The notes: a model not told the origin generated them from the letters alone. Shown: positions 13,110 through 26,155, counted from the stretch's first letter. The stretch is DNA of 64,000 nt from Erodium maritimum (GCA_963921825.1 OY997591.1:45281825-45345824); one strand, 5' to 3'. Translations and numbers: made by a program.

Positions 13110-15340
13110 TCGAGAATACTCTAAAGTGCGTCAAGGAGAACCCCTGACCACTGAAGAACAGGCATATAATGTGCCTCCCTGCCTAACCAGTGGTTGGCTT
13201 TGTTTGTAGTCCTTTTTACAACTTCGAGAGTTATCCTCTTGTTTTGGTGAAGCATGTTATGAATATCCCTGATGATAGTACCTATCGGCGATGCTGGCGA
13301 TTCACCCTTCATAATTATATTAAGAAGGATTTGAGCATCAAATCGAATAATAATCGGTCGCGTTCCTAGAGAGTGTGTATTTTGGAGAGCCGTTCCTAAG
13401 GCATATGCTTCTATCATGATCGGGGATCAGCTTCCTAGAAGGACCCCATTCATAGTTAAGCTCACTAACCCTCCAACCGACCGAGTTATAAGACCTCATG
13501 CAGATTGATTCGAGTCTTGGAAAATCGTGTCATCCACAGTAATGACTGTCGTACCTATAAGAGGGGGTATCGATCTAGGCGGCCATTCAAGGGACATGGT
13601 ATGTGATTTCATGAGACTAACATTTTCTTCCCGACATACCAACAAATTAGTTGCTGCAGCTGAAATAACCCTAAGAGAAATAGGCGTGACCCCCCCCCCC
13701 CCCCCCCCCCCCCACCCAACACACACACAAGGGCATTTCGGGCCTTCCACATTTCCCAAATAACACTAAGAACATCTACCATAAGGTAGGACTCCCCCCA
13801 ACTGTGCTCAACATGTTTTTGCAAAACTACAAGATTTAAATAAGTGGTCCATTGTTTCTTGGGCCTAGCCACAAATAGCACAGATCGGAGGGGCTGGTAC
13901 ATATCGTCTATTTAAATTAGATTCCATCTAAAGAGTATCCGTAAGAGATCTCCATAGGACGATATGTAAGCGTGGTGGTACTGGGAGGGTCCATAAGAAG
14001 GCCCATGTGACTGTCCCATTATGTTGACAAGACTAGTGACGAGTACGAGTTAATAATGTGTACCCTTCTTTAGTCGAATAGAGCCTCGTTCTATCGTTCC
14101 ATTCATCTTTCAATCGAGGGTCAGAGAGGGGGACCGGAAGAATATTATTCTGATCAACAACATTAAATAGATGACAAATGAGGCCATTGTCCCAACAACG
14201 AGAGTCGGGGATCATGAGGCGTACAACCGGAGCTCCGTCTGATGATTCAGTCTTTGGCACCATACCAATCAACCACGGTGTACCCTTGATCATCGTATCC
14301 CGACCATATCCAATAGTGATCCTAAGTCCGCTACAAAGGAGGTCTTGTGTTGAGAAAATATTAGCCCTTGTAAAGCATGGGTTCAAACCAATTTGTGCCT
14401 TTAAGAAGTCGGTGGTTGGGACATAAAGGGCTTTGAGGACCCGAGTATCTAGGGGTTGTGGATGATGAATAAGGCCAAAGGCTTACTTCCCGAGGAGGGC
14501 TATATTCACATCTTGCAGGTGAAAAACCATTTCCCCACATTCCTTATGCAAACATAGCTTATTCTAGTCTTGCCAAATAATTTGGCAAGGCGATTTACCC
14601 CCCACCAGAAACTGGCCATTGCGACATGAATACAATCCACAATATGAATAGGGACCTGAAAAATCGACGAGACATAAATAGGTAATGATGTGAGAACCGA
14701 TCGGATCATAACCTCCCTTCCCACCGATGAGAGGAGTTTTCCATCCCCAGACCGGATTCTCGCAAGGATCTGATCCCCTAAATAAGCCACAACTGCATTT
14801 CGATTTCGGTCAATCATATTATAAACTCCGAGGTATATGGATGTAGTGAGGTTTAGGCTATAGAGAGAATTCCTCAGAATTTTTAACGTGCTCTGGTCGT
14901 GGTATTTGTGTTGAAAAATATAGATGATTTATTCAGATTCAGGACTAACACCGATAACTGCCCAAAGACACTTAAGATGTCACGGATATGATGTGCTTCT
15001 CTTACAGTAGCCTTGCAGAAGATGTAACAATCATCAGCGAAAAACATGTGTGATACGTCAAGGACTCCCATAACAACCCGGACGTCATGAATAAAACCAG
15101 CTCCCTACGCTTTAGGAGCATATGTGACAGTCCCTCCATATAGAGAAGAAATAGATAAGGAGATAAGGAGTCCCCCTAGCGGATACCTCGTGATAGGGTG
15201 AACCAAGGTGTCTCCCGACCCCACAAGGAGACTAAGTACTTCACCGTTTTCATACAACAAGAGATAAGGTCGATCCATTCTGTCGTGAAAAAAAACAGCT
15301 TGCTCATAATCATCTGTAAATAGTCTCATTCGACCTATAA
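13110..15340 (-). mobile_element. LINE (L1 type) remnant: RT, zf-RVT and RNase H segments
   Basis: Read on the minus strand, the segments appear in LINE order. Around 15330-14880: RT fragments, including an FADDCYIFCKA motif near 15040. Around 14817-14510: the RT tail (SVLTSLPIYVSSIF and FWWG). Around 14386-14033: the GLRITIGYGRDTMIKG/PWLI region. Around 13990-13760: a zinc-binding zf-RVT domain with PVPPRLHIVLW, then CAIC and HLFKSC. Around 13417-13121: a plant-type RNase H domain (RVT_3). Many stops and shifts separate the segments. The 5' half (ORF1, endonuclease) is missing, as is common for 5'-truncated LINEs. No clear poly(A) or TSD was found. A 24-base C run lies inside at 13690-13713. 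Confidence 0.85.
13690..13713 (+). repeat. Poly-C homopolymer (24 bases)
   Basis: An uninterrupted run of 24 C followed by CACCC and a short CA tract, inside the LINE remnant. Real instability and a consensus or gap artefact are both possible. Confidence 0.95.
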
Positions 15341-15569
15341 TTATACATAGCTCATAATAAAGGTTAAGAGTTAACCCGTGATAAATTTAGACTAAGTTAG
15401 TCATAAAAAATAATATAAAATAGTAATATTTTTTATTGTTATATTTTTCTTCGAAAAAACTTGAGTGCATTACAATTCATAGATTTGATTTGTTTATGTA
15501 ATCAAGAGAGAGATTCAAATCGAAATCAATGACTTAAATGATTATATATATAAAAGAACTAGTATATTT

Positions 15570-18426
15570 CGTCACGCCTCGAATTCGGCAGGACCGAACC
15601 CGGAACGTGAACGGTGAAACAATAAAAACAATTTTCAAACATTTTAATAAACCGCTTAAAATCACCACTTTGAGTTAATCAAAATAATATTTTACAACTT
15701 GAAAACACGTCCAAAACAAGCGGACAAAAGCCAAAGCATACGTCGCTAAACTCCCAAAAAAAAACCCGGACTCCCGCTCCCAGCTCTTCAAGCTTCGATA
15801 GTTCCCCTAGTCCGTCTCGCGACCAGTACCTATAGGAAAAGCAGCTAGGGGTGAGTGTTCGCTCACCACCACGGATACCAAACTGACTACGACATACTAG
15901 CAGAAATGCCGGAAACACCAACAACAAACAAAACACCAGGGACTACTATCCCCAAACTCAAATAACCCGACTGTCACACGAAAACTGTTACTTTCCCCAA
16001 CCAACTCAAAACCCGGACGCGTAATGTAGACCCGACACAGCGGTTACGACCTCAACCCAAAACACAAATAATAACCACGCAACACCCAAGATCACAAAGG
16101 ATCGCACACAACAAACAAGATCACAAAGGAACACACTCCAGCTACTCAGTGCCGGTTGCTAACCGGCTGGGCTTGAGCCTGCCCCACGCAACTTTCCCGA
16201 CACGCAATTGGGCCAGGCGGTCGACCTGTTAGCGATATATACATCAATACTTTTCTGATAGCTAGTCGGAAGGAGAGCCGCCCTTCATCGCAAAAGAATG
16301 CACAAATTTACCGATGGTTAGTCGGAAGGCTAGCCAACCCCCACGCGCGCGACCACAGGACCCCTTTTCTGTTAGGCAGGCCCCAACCTCCATGCAACCA
16401 CAGTCATCACCCAAGGTTCAACAAATAACGGCAATAATATATGACTCACTACCCCTCAGTAGGACAGACAGCAACAATACAGGTTTAACACCCCACAGGC
16501 ACACATGGCCACCCACGACACACCAACAGTAATATACGGGTTCAACACCCCAAAGGCACTCATGGCCACCCACAGACACAAACAGTAAAATACGGGTCAA
16601 CACCCCACAAGCACACATAGCCACCCCCGACACACAAACAGTAAAATACGGGTCAACACCCCACAGGCACACATGACCACCCACGACACACAAACAGTAA
16701 AATACGGGTTCAACACCCCAAAGGCACACATGACCACCCTCATAAACACAACAAGTTACTTAACCTACGGGCACAACCAAAAGCCACCAGTATTTCTATT
16801 GTTCGATACGTTCACGTATCCCACGACACACCACTAAGTGTCGCCTGCATTTATATTGTTCGATAATTTTACTTATCCTACGACACCAATAAGTGTCACA
16901 TGCATTTCTACTGTTAACTTTCCCTAGTCAAGGCCGAGATCCGGCTACTTTTCCCTACCTCGTAACGCTTTCCCAAAAGTCCACGCCCAAGCTCTGGCGC
17001 GCTCGCGATCACTCGTCTAGCCTCCCCTTTCTGCGGTCGGCGGCATGATCTAACAAGAACAGAATTAAAACACTTTTTAAGTTTGCAGGCAAAGCTGAAT
17101 TTTAAAGAATTAGACGCCCAAAAGCAACCCCGGTAATGTCGATCACTCCCAAACTTCCCAATTACTCGACATTGTCAACAACGGGCCCGGAAAGGCCCGA
17201 TTCGCCCGGCTCGGCGAATCTGCCCGGGATTGGAAACCGCCCTTCCGGGGCTCCGAAAATTCCCGTTTTTGTTTCTACGATCTTAGAATAATTCAAGGGT
17301 TCCAATGCAATCGACGGAATCAATTTCCGACTTCCGAGCGATTTAATTCGCGTTTAAGGTTTCTAAACCCGAAATTTCTAACTTTCACAATTTAATTTCA
17401 TAATTCGTTCCGGGTGTGAAATATCGATTCGGGGATCGTCCAAAACCACCCGAACACGAAAAACCCGAGACCCGACACGTGGGCCCCACCCGGCCACCAC
17501 AAGCCGTGGGTGGCCGGACCGGTTTTGGACTGGTTCACCACAGTGGTGGCCGGTCCTAGCTCCGGCCAGCCACCACCCACGGTGGCCAGAGCTCCTCCGA
17601 GCCTCCGGTCACCGGAATCCGGTCATTTTCGTCTCAAAACGTCTCCAATGAACCCCACACCTCAACTCAACCATATTTAACTCGTTTAAACACAAACCCT
17701 AACTTTCAAACGTACCAAAACGAGAATCAGTTAGGTTCTCACCATAGGGAATGACGATGAGAGCTTGATTCTTCAACCACTGAGACGATCCGTCGGTTGG
17801 ATCGTCGAGAAATTGAAAAACCCTAACCCTTTTCCTTCTCTTTTTCCTTTTCCTCTTCTCCTTCTTCTCTCTTCTTTCTCTCTCCTTTTCTCTCTCTTTT
17901 TTCTCTTTTTTTTCTATTATGGCCGAACCCCCCCCCCCCCCATCTGGTCTTCCTCTTGTTTTGTTCAAAAATACCTACCACCACCACTTGGGTGACAAGT
18001 GTCAAGTGGGCCCCACCTCTTTAAAAAATATCTCTATAGATATCTTTCTGTCAGATTCGCGAAATTCGGCTGTCTCGGGCCCCGAACGGGCCCATTTTCC
18101 AAGAAATTATGAAACTTCACGGGCTACAAGGAAACGGCTCAACTAAGACCGCTGTAACGACGGCTAAGCTTTTGGATCCAAAACGGACCTCGAACGGACC
18201 AAAACGTCGCTCGGTTGATTTTTCCGGCAAAAAGTCAACATTTCCCAAACTGGTCAAAAAGTTGCCTTGAGTCCCCCAAAACTCACTTTGGTCGATATCG
18301 GGGTCAAATTAAGTCCGATATGACCCTCGGGGTAAAATTTAGGTTCACTTAAGTGTCTGTCCCAAAATTTTAAATTTTTCTGTTTTTCGCCGATTTGACT
18401 GGCGTTGACCGGGAGTGGTTCTTACA
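15570..18426 (-). mobile_element. Solo LTR of the Tekay family, reverse orientation
   Basis: The reverse complement starts TGTAAGAACCACTCCCGG and ends GGCGTGACG, matching both ends of the LTR family at 9350 and 30818 along its length (2,857 bp). No internal region follows on either side. The flanks tattt (15565-15569) and tagtt (18427-18431) fit a 5-bp TSD with one mismatch. It carries the shared LTR core near 16925-16970, about five copies of the family minisatellite (16490-16740, reverse), a pyrimidine-rich stretch (17820-17920) and 14 C at about 17928-17941. Solo LTRs arise by LTR-LTR recombination. Confidence 0.9.
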
Positions 18427-19038
18427 TAGTTGTTGTCATTTATCCATGTTTTACCTCGTTTAGGTTATTAAAAATATCTTAATCTAAAAAAATCGCATAA
18501 AATAAATAGTATGCAACTCGTACAAATAAATCAGTGTGTAATAGTCAAATCAAATTGACACACATATATGAATATTAACGTATAAAAAAATATTGTACCA
18601 ATTCTATATGGATAATATACATATTATAGTTGAATAATTAAACTAACATGATAATAGTAAACAAAGATTACCAATTACCAAACCCAATTTATACATCTAA
18701 TGGTACAAAATGGAAATATGATGTGCTCATTTGGGATACCCTGGTGGTTAAAGAGCACTCTCATCTCCTTGATGTCAGGCTTCAAACCCTAGATACAGAT
18801 TATTGGTAACAGATGTGAACTGAGAAACAAGAACAAATCTTGCAATCAACTAGTTTCTAGATTACAAGTCTAAACACAAGATATTGAGGTTAACTCGTCA
18901 ACTGTCAATAAAACTATGTATGATTTCAAGATATGTAAGGTTTAACAAGATATGATTTTGAGAGAAAATGCAAAGAGAGCATTACAAGTTCATGAAATAA
19001 TTTAACAAGAAGAGCATATGTTTTTCAAAGATAAAAAT
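18427..19038. other. AT-rich sequence with a possible SINE head; no gene
   Basis: No coding sequence recognised. Apart from the tRNA-like segment listed separately, this is AT-rich DNA that was contiguous with 25854 onward before the LINE inserted at 19054. Confidence 0.5.
18731..18800 (+). mobile_element. Possible tRNA-derived SINE head
   Basis: The stretch contains ggtggttaaagagc (box A-like) and about 35 bases later ggcttcaaaccc (box B-like, compare GGTTCGANNCC). The spacing suits the RNA polymerase III promoter of a plant SINE. The sequence does not fold into a good tRNA by eye, and I could not define a 3' end or TSD. Confidence 0.35.
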
Positions 19039-19585
19039 ATGAAGCTATTAGTTTTTTTATTGGAGAGAAATAAATGCATTAAAAAAGGTAATGTGGGTCC
19101 TGGGATTGAAACCACATACTAGAATCAAAGTCCAACAAAATCAGTCTAAAAAAACAAAAGCAATAAGGGATACAAGAGAAAAGAACCACCCCAGTCCACC
19201 ACAACAACCACAAACCCACCAGACTTATGAACAATGCCTCAGGAGATCGCACGGGAAACCTTAGTCGGACTAGTGAACAGTACCACAGGAGACCGCACGG
19301 GTGGATCCTCTGGCCTCAAGAAGGCTAAGTGACCCATGCTCCTCCACCCGAAAACGGGCAGATCGGCCCCAAAAAGCGACCCCGGAACAAGTACTCACCG
19401 GACCCCAACAAGGTTAAGCAACCCCAAGACGACTCCTGAACAAGCACCCACCAAACCTAGCAAGAGAACCACTGAAGAGGACCGGGGGACAAAGTGCTGA
19501 ACTCCTCAAACATTAAACATTCATCCTTAGGCGCTCATAATCAGCACAATAGTCGGAGACTCGACCCACTCGAGGAAGGTAAAAG

Positions 19586-20456
19586 TAGGGGTGGGCATCG
19601 GCCGGGGCCTGGCAATATTTTCATTACCCGTAACCCAAACCGGGAGGACCGGTTACTTGAAATCCATAACCGTCACCGCACCGGGTTTCAACGGGAAATC
19701 TAAAAACCGACCGTCATAGAGCCGGTCGGTTACGATTTTTAATAGACCCATTAGGCTTTCTTTTGGGCCTTCAATTAAAGCCCAAAATAGAAAGAAAAAA
19801 CATCCATTTCTAAAACAACTAGAACAATAAAACCAATTTACAACAAAAACACAATCAATTATTACTAGTAATTTACAATTAAGATATTACATCAAGAAAA
19901 ACATTAAAAAATAATGTTTTCTAAAAACAAAAACTTTCAAGTTAAATACATGTCACAAACAATAAATAAAATATTAAAATGTATGTTTATTCAAGTATAA
20001 GATCTAAATTCAAGTTCATTATAATCAAATAAATTCATTAATACTAGTGTCAACATTTAATTTATTTTAACTTGAACAACCAACTTACTACATGACTGTT
20101 TATAAGAAAATTTATGATTAAAAGTAAACTAATCTCCTACATTTTACTTATGTTACACTGTAAATCTAATACTAGTGTCAACATTTAATTAAAGCATCCT
20201 GTAATGCTATAACCATTGAATTTGTAAAACAAAACATAAACATTTTTATATACACATCTAAAACCGGCCGATCGTTTTTTTACCGGTTTGGAAGATAAAA
20301 CACTGTACCCACCCAAAATGTTACCGGGTTGATATTTTTTTAACCGTAACCGTCCCCGGTGACACTGGTTCGGGTGATTTCGGTGATGGGGACGGTCGGT
20401 TTTCGGTGATGGGGACGGTCGGTTTTCGGTGACGGACGGATATTTGCCCAACCTTA
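19586..20456. mobile_element. Non-autonomous hAT element (871 bp), copy 1
   Basis: Ends TAGGGGTGGGCA (left) and TTGCCCAACCTTA (right) form short imperfect TIRs of the plant hAT type, flanked by a perfect 8-bp TSD ggtaaaag (19578-19585 and 20457-20464). The subterminal regions are rich in ACCGG/CGGT motifs, with a direct repeat of ggtgatggggacggtcggttttc at about 20380-20425. The core is AT-rich and has no transposase. It lies in the 3' part of the LINE at 19054. Confidence 0.9.
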
Positions 20457-22069
20457 GGTAAAAGGACAACCAGCCGCTCTCATGCTGGAGAAGGATCCCT
20501 GTTGAACTCTAGCAAAAAGAATTCTTGGTTCAATAGCAGTGGACCCCGAAAAGACCCGACGATTATGCTCTAGCCAAATATGCCAGAGACACAATAGCTC
20601 GATACACATCCACTCAGACCACAACCTCCAAAGTCCCACCAGAGAGGTCCAAGACTCAAGAAAAAGAGTTGGCAACATCCGAAGAACACCTATGACTCCC
20701 CACCATCTCAAGACCAGAGACTAGACCCTCCAGGTCCACGAGCAAGTGACAAACAAGTGCCTAGAGTTCTCCCCACATGAAACACACAACACACACCTCC
20801 ACCGAACCAACGGAATCGACACACCCCTATCCACCAAGAAGGAAATAGTGGGAACCCCCTCATGAGCGAACAATCATGCAAACAAATGGATCTTGGGTGG
20901 AACTGGGGCAGACCAGATCATAGAAGCCCACAGAGCGGTCCCATGATCCACCCAACCAGCGACAACCTGAAAAACTCTAGCTGGAAAGAAACCACGCGGA
21001 TCCCAGGACCAGGTCAACGAATCAGGGCGCTCGCGAACCAGACGAACCCGATCAGGCGGACCCTAATCTCCTCCAACGCCTCAGCATCTCGGACCTGAAG
21101 ATCGCTACCAAATAGAAAAACCCATTCCCCATTGTCACCCCCAAATTCGTTAATGACCGGACTCGTGACGTGACTTAGTGAATTTAAATAAAACAATTTA
21201 AAAGTAACGAATAACTGGTAAGTATAAAATAATATAAATCAACGAGAGTTTCAAACCCTGAGTCTTAAGCTCGGTCAAATACAAAAACTCAAAAAGAAAG
21301 GTACGTCTTTACGAAATACAAATAAACCCCGGGTCTCCGCTAGCTCCCAGTTCTGCGTAACCCCCTAGTCCAAAGTATAACTATCACCTGTAGAAAACAC
21401 GGTAAGGGGTGAGCTTGACGCTCAGTAGGGAAAACCCCGAAAACCACCTCAACAGATTTACCAGAAAGTCTTTTTCACAAATTTAAGTTACATCCAAAAA
21501 GGTTAAAACAACGATACGACACTTAAGCCAAATAAAAGACAAAACCCCCTTTTTAACCTTACGTTTACCAGTCCAACCACACTAATTTCAGCTCAACAAC
21601 ATCCAATCGACTAAGGCACACGACCATAAGGTTACAAACCAGTAAGACACCAAATTACGTTTCTGAACTAACTTGTTAACAATTAAAAGGAGAAGGCGCC
21701 AACAAGGACAAATAATCTAACTAAAACAAACTTCACTTTACCCGACCACAAACTGTCCCGAGATTCCACATCCAAAGCCCCTTCACAACCGACTTACGGA
21801 CAACCACAAATACGACACTTTAACTTATACGGAAGCTACACACATGATTTCATCATCAACAAATCAAATCAAGTCATTCGCGGTTACACACGACTCATAA
21901 CAAGGAAACACCCATAGTCACAAACACCGCAACACTCATTTAATCCAAACATTATCAAAACACACAACTCGTAACCCCTGCACGGTCTCGAGAGCAACTC
22001 GCTCGGCCCAAGAGATTACCACATCCACAATCACAATCACAATCACAATCATACTCATACGTGGCACAC

Positions 22070-22515
22070 TTGCCCACAACATAGCAACACATGCATCACC
22101 GAATATCATGTATCATGCTTATCAATTTACCACACATAACACACATGCTTCACCGAATATTACATATCATGCTTCTCAATTTACCAAACATAGCAACACA
22201 TGCTTCTCAATTTACCAAACGTAGCAACACATGCTTCTCAATTTACCAAACATAGCAACACATGCTTCTCAATCGTGGCAACACATGCTTCTCAATCCTA
22301 GCAACACATGCTTCTCAATTTCTTAAACATAGCAACACATGCTTCTCAATCATAGCAACACATGCTTCTCAATTTCCCAAACATAGCAACACATGCTTCT
22401 CAATCATAGCAACACATGCTTCTCAATAATAGCAACACATGCTTCTCAATTTCCCAAACATAGCAACACATGCTTCTCAACTTACCGAACATAGAAACAC
22501 ATGCTTCACAGAATA
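22070..22515. repeat. Minisatellite inside the solo LTR, about 13 copies
   Basis: The core agcaacacatgcttctcaat recurs about 13 times. It is separated alternately by nothing more than a short linker (unit about 22 bp) or by tttaccaaacat-like spacers (unit about 31 bp), giving a two-unit higher-order pattern. Confidence 0.9.
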
Positions 22516-23625
22516 CCACAGTCACGTCGGTCTATCACTCACCCGACCATATCACAAACAATGGTTCACATCGTAACAATCACGGCACACTCAATACAAT
22601 TATCACAGAACAGTCACAATCACTTTCACAACCATAGTCATGTTTCAATAATAACACCGCCAACAGGCACATACCATCACTTACCGATACCACTCTCCAC
22701 GTGGTTACCCCACCGGCTTAACCGGTATCCCCAAACATTCTCAATCCAACATATCAAGTACAATAGGGAAAAGCACTTAAATCACTGATCATGCGTACTC
22801 TAGTCAATTCTACTCGTTTCCATGTTCGTTATTGATTAACCGTTCAAGCATCAAGAAAACACCACAGATACATTCATCACACAAGTCCTACAGGCTCGAC
22901 ATGGCCCGATTCTACCAGCACAGCAATTCCCAAGACAGAAATCGTAAATGTTCACAGTTTGATACGTCTACGCTAGTTGTTCGTTTCCTATATGCATACT
23001 AGTTCTTTAGCCGGTTTATTAGGTTTCCCTATATGCATACTAGTTCTTTAGCCGGTTTATTAGGTTTCCCTATATGCATTCTAGTAAAATCGTAATAAAG
23101 CGGGTTCGAGGTAATCCCTACCTCTTGAAGAGCCGATAGCTGCGTCTCCTCGCTGCTGACGTACGGGCCTACCTCTAGTCTTCTCCACGAATGAGGTTCA
23201 GCCTGAGTTTAACAAAAAAGGACGGGAATCAGTCCCGGTCCAATCCGTAACGGTGCTCTAAATATTAATTAAGTCCAATAATCGGTTTGTCCAAACGTCC
23301 TTTAAAAATGTCTGAAAGTCCTCTAGAAAACCGATTTTAAACCAATTAAATTGATTAATATTTTAATTAATCTGGTCAGACCCGACTCGAGTCCGACCCG
23401 GATCCGACCCAAACCCGAATCGAGACCCGGTCCGAGCCCGACCCGGACCCGGCTTCAGACCCGACCCATAATCCGGACCCAACCTTCAGTCCTGGGCTTG
23501 GCCCAACTCCACTCAGGCCCAGGTTTACTTTGGCCCAAGTCTGTCCAAGAGACCCAACTCCTTGTCCAGTCCCGTGTCTACTCCGGCGAGGCTCGACTTC
23601 TCCAGCAGCCGTCAACAGCGTCCGG

Positions 23626-24553
23626 TAGGGGTGAGCATCGGCCGATACCCGCCCAAAATCTCAAACCCATTACCCAAACCGTTTTTTCCGGTTACATAAA
23701 ACCCGTACCCATCCCCATCACCGGTCGTTAAAGGGAATGCCGATAACCGCCCGACCCCACTACCGGTCGGGGACGGTTATAACCAACCAACCCAGGCACA
23801 ATGGACTTCTTATTGGGCCTACTGAAATAACTGTACGGATAAAACTGTGGTCCGCGCCGGTTTTTAACCGGGATAACCAATCATAATATAGGCCTTAGAC
23901 CATTCAAATTAGATTACATCTACTTGATTTCCATGAATTTATATTGATATCTTTTTTTTCTTGCATTCGAACTTGTTTATATTTATATCTTTTTTTTCTT
24001 GTATTCGAACTTGTTTAACTTATCCCTTGCACCAGAATCCAAATTTTAGTAGTCTAATAAACAATTTAGGATTCAAGAGCTCACTTTCGATGTTTAAATT
24101 TGGTGTTTAATTTATTTTAAACAAGATGTACAGAGGCAACAGAACTAACAAAAATACATCAATAAATGAAACCAATAAAACAACAATAAATCTTAACTAA
24201 GCAATATAGAAAAAATAAGATGAATCAGAGCTCTATTTTTTGTTGTAAACTAAAAAGCTTAGGTGGATGAAATATTAATGAGGTCCTCATCGATCAAGAA
24301 GTGTAAGAACAAACGGAAGATCTATAAAAAAAAAAGCTTGGATCTCAATTTTTTTATCACCGATCTGCAGTATCGGCTGGTTCGGGTATAACCGGTTTTC
24401 TTATATGAAAATCGGTCAAACCCGTTGATTGCGCCGGTTTGGGTATTTCCAACCCATGTCCACCCGTGGTTAGGCCGTTTCCGGGTTCTCCGGTGACGGG
24501 GATGGCCGGAGACGGTCGGTTTACGGTGATGGTCGGATTTTTGCTCAGCCCTA
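23626..24553. mobile_element. Non-autonomous hAT element (928 bp), copy 2
   Basis: Ends TAGGGGTGAGCA and TGCTCAGCCCTA are near-perfect inverted repeats, flanked by a perfect 8-bp TSD gcgtccgg (23618-23625 and 24554-24561). Its TIRs and GGTCGG/ACCGG-rich subterminal regions match copy 1 at 19586, so the two form one family. The AT-rich core encodes no transposase. It was inserted into the solo LTR at 21133-25325, which itself sits in a LINE. Confidence 0.93.
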
Positions 24554-25853
24554 GCGTCCGGTACGCTCGAAGAAGGGTGAACCAAGGGCGGCGAAGGGTG
24601 TGGGGTCATCGGCGACGCTGTGGCCGTGGAGGCGTTGGCTCGAGCGCAAACCCACGCCGTTCCCGTCACGGATCTGGCGTTCACGCACTCGCCGGCGACA
24701 TTTTCGACCAACCCCCCTCGAATCGAGCTCGGGGAAACGCGATTCCAGGTGTGGCGGGCTCGAGGAAGAAGGAATGAGGGGCGAGGGTACCAACCGAGCG
24801 TTTTCCCCTCGTTGCCGGTGTGGTTCGTGGTCTGGAAGTGAGCCAGAGAGGTTCTCCGGCGTCCCGTGGTTCGATGGCTCTCGGAGGGAAGGAAGGAGAC
24901 GAAGGCGAGGTGAGGTTGAGGTGGTGGCGAGGCTCTTGGTTGGTGAGAGCGGGAAGGAGAGGTGGAGAGACAAGGACGAGGGTGAGACGAGTTCTGAGAG
25001 AGAGAGAGGAGAGGCGTGAGGTCGTGTTTCTCGGTACGTGTGCGCGCAAGAGAAGAGATGTACAGTGGAGTTTTAGGGTTTTGGGGAAAAAACAGGTTTG
25101 GGCCAAAGCGTGGCTTGGGCCTGGGCGTCAGGTATGGGATGGGCTCGCTCAGGTTGGGCTTGACCAGACCTGGCCCAGACTGTTCCTCTCTTCTTCTTTT
25201 TTTGATTTCCTTTTGATTTCTTTTCTTTTCTCTTTTTTTTGAACTCGATTCCAAAAATATACTCGTCCATTAACCCGCGACGTTACAACGAAAAATTTAA
25301 GGTGATAAATTTCTCGGTCTTTACACCCATCCACAAAAAACTCAGCAACTGACCCATGATGGCATTCCGCCAACCTATAGAGTCGAGGAAACCGAGTCGC
25401 AAGAGCGGTATCGAAAATCCATGGGTCCTCCCAGAAACGAATCGTGGTGCCTGAACCGACCACCTACCTCAAAGTGTCATGACCAAACACTCTCGCAAAC
25501 CCAGGGTCCCTATCCAAACAAACCACATGCCGAATGAAGAAAGAGGAAGCCCTCAGCGGAACAAAAAGCGCACCCAAGTCCCACTCAGTTTCCCTCCACC
25601 CAAAACAAGCACAAATAACACGTCTCCAAAACACTAGCCATTCCGTAGCAAAGCGCCACCATCATTTCAAGAGGAGGATGGTGTTTACAGCCGAAAGAGA
25701 ACGAACACCAAGCCCCCCTGAGTCCTTGGACAAGCAAACCACTTCCCATGGGACCTTAGAGAGACACCTCCTTTCTCTACCTGAACACCAAAGGAACCTC
25801 CTCTGAAGTCTCTCTAGCAAAAGAACCACCTTCTTAGGATGAAGCTATTAGTT

Positions 25854-26150
25854 CATGACTTTGAAAACAATATCCAGAACAAAGAAGATTATAGCTCTCA
25901 GTCTCAAAGATGAAGAATTTTTTGTTGGAATTTTGAGAGAGAGTAGAAATATTGTGTCAAAAATGAAAAAAAATTTGGTTTTTATACACAAAAAACTTGT
26001 CTCTTTATAATTAAAAAAAATTGCTAAAATATACTTGATTACACAGTTGCATGTCCTGACAAAAACATAATTTAAGAATGAAATTATGGGTTCTCTCCTT
26101 TCAAACTTAATTTGAATAAATAAATATACAATAAATAATAAGGATAAATT
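25854..26150. other. AT-rich stretch without a gene
   Basis: Continuation of the sequence interrupted by the LINE at 19054-25838. There is a run of nine or more T near 26147. I recognise nothing coding. Confidence 0.5.
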
Positions 26151-26155
26151 TTTTT

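Larger units (their letters stand above)
21133..25325 (-). mobile_element. Solo LTR of another Ty3/gypsy-like family, reverse, with an inner hAT insertion
   Basis: The plus strand starts TGTCACCC and ends TTTACA, so the reverse complement runs TGTAAA...GGGTGACA. It is flanked by a perfect 5-bp TSD cccat (21128-21132 and 25326-25330) inside the LINE reading frame. Without the hAT element at 23626 it is about 3.26 kb. The 3' part (plus 21300-21430) loosely resembles the Tekay LTRs (tgagc...tcacc, tctacaggt, ggactaggg), which suggests a related family. It contains a tandem array at 22070-22515 and a 41-bp duplication at about 22990-23085. The long open frames at 24320-25250 have no family match and are probably chance GC-rich frames. 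Confidence 0.88.
19054..25838 (-). mobile_element. 5'-truncated LINE (L1 type) with 15-bp TSD and nested insertions
   Basis: The identical 15-mer atgaagctattagtt lies at 19039-19053 and 25839-25853, and the minus-strand 3' end finishes in a short A run (about 19054-19060), as expected for target-primed reverse transcription. Read on the minus strand from 25838 the sequence gives the RT tail and connector (LLERLQRRFLWCSG, GGLGVRSLS), then TIRFWEDPWIF and FPRLYRL near 25440-25370. After the solo LTR it resumes at 21132 (GEWVFLFG, DAEALEEIRVRL). A zinc-binding zf-RVT domain follows at about 20960-20700 (VPPKIHLFA, RWRCVLCVSCGE, HLFVTC), then WLEHNRRVFSG near 20570. A few in-frame stops are visible. 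Removing the solo LTR and one TSD copy restores a continuous VAEFFVDG/EWVFLFG reading. Only the 3' third of the LINE was inserted. Confidence 0.93.

Noticed and set aside
18731-18800. A genuine tRNA gene
   Set aside because: Box-like motifs are present, but no cloverleaf or anticodon arm can be drawn; at best a SINE head.
22070-22515. Regularly spaced repeats resembling a CRISPR array
   Set aside because: The spacers are themselves repeats, there are no cas genes and the context is a plant LTR; it is a minisatellite. The same holds for 32615-33330.
24322-25254. A 310-aa minus-strand open frame, with several overlapping plus-strand frames
   Set aside because: It straddles the hAT end and the solo LTR, is of biased composition (Pro/Arg/Ser) and shows no domain. 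GC-rich LTR sequence gives long chance frames on both strands.
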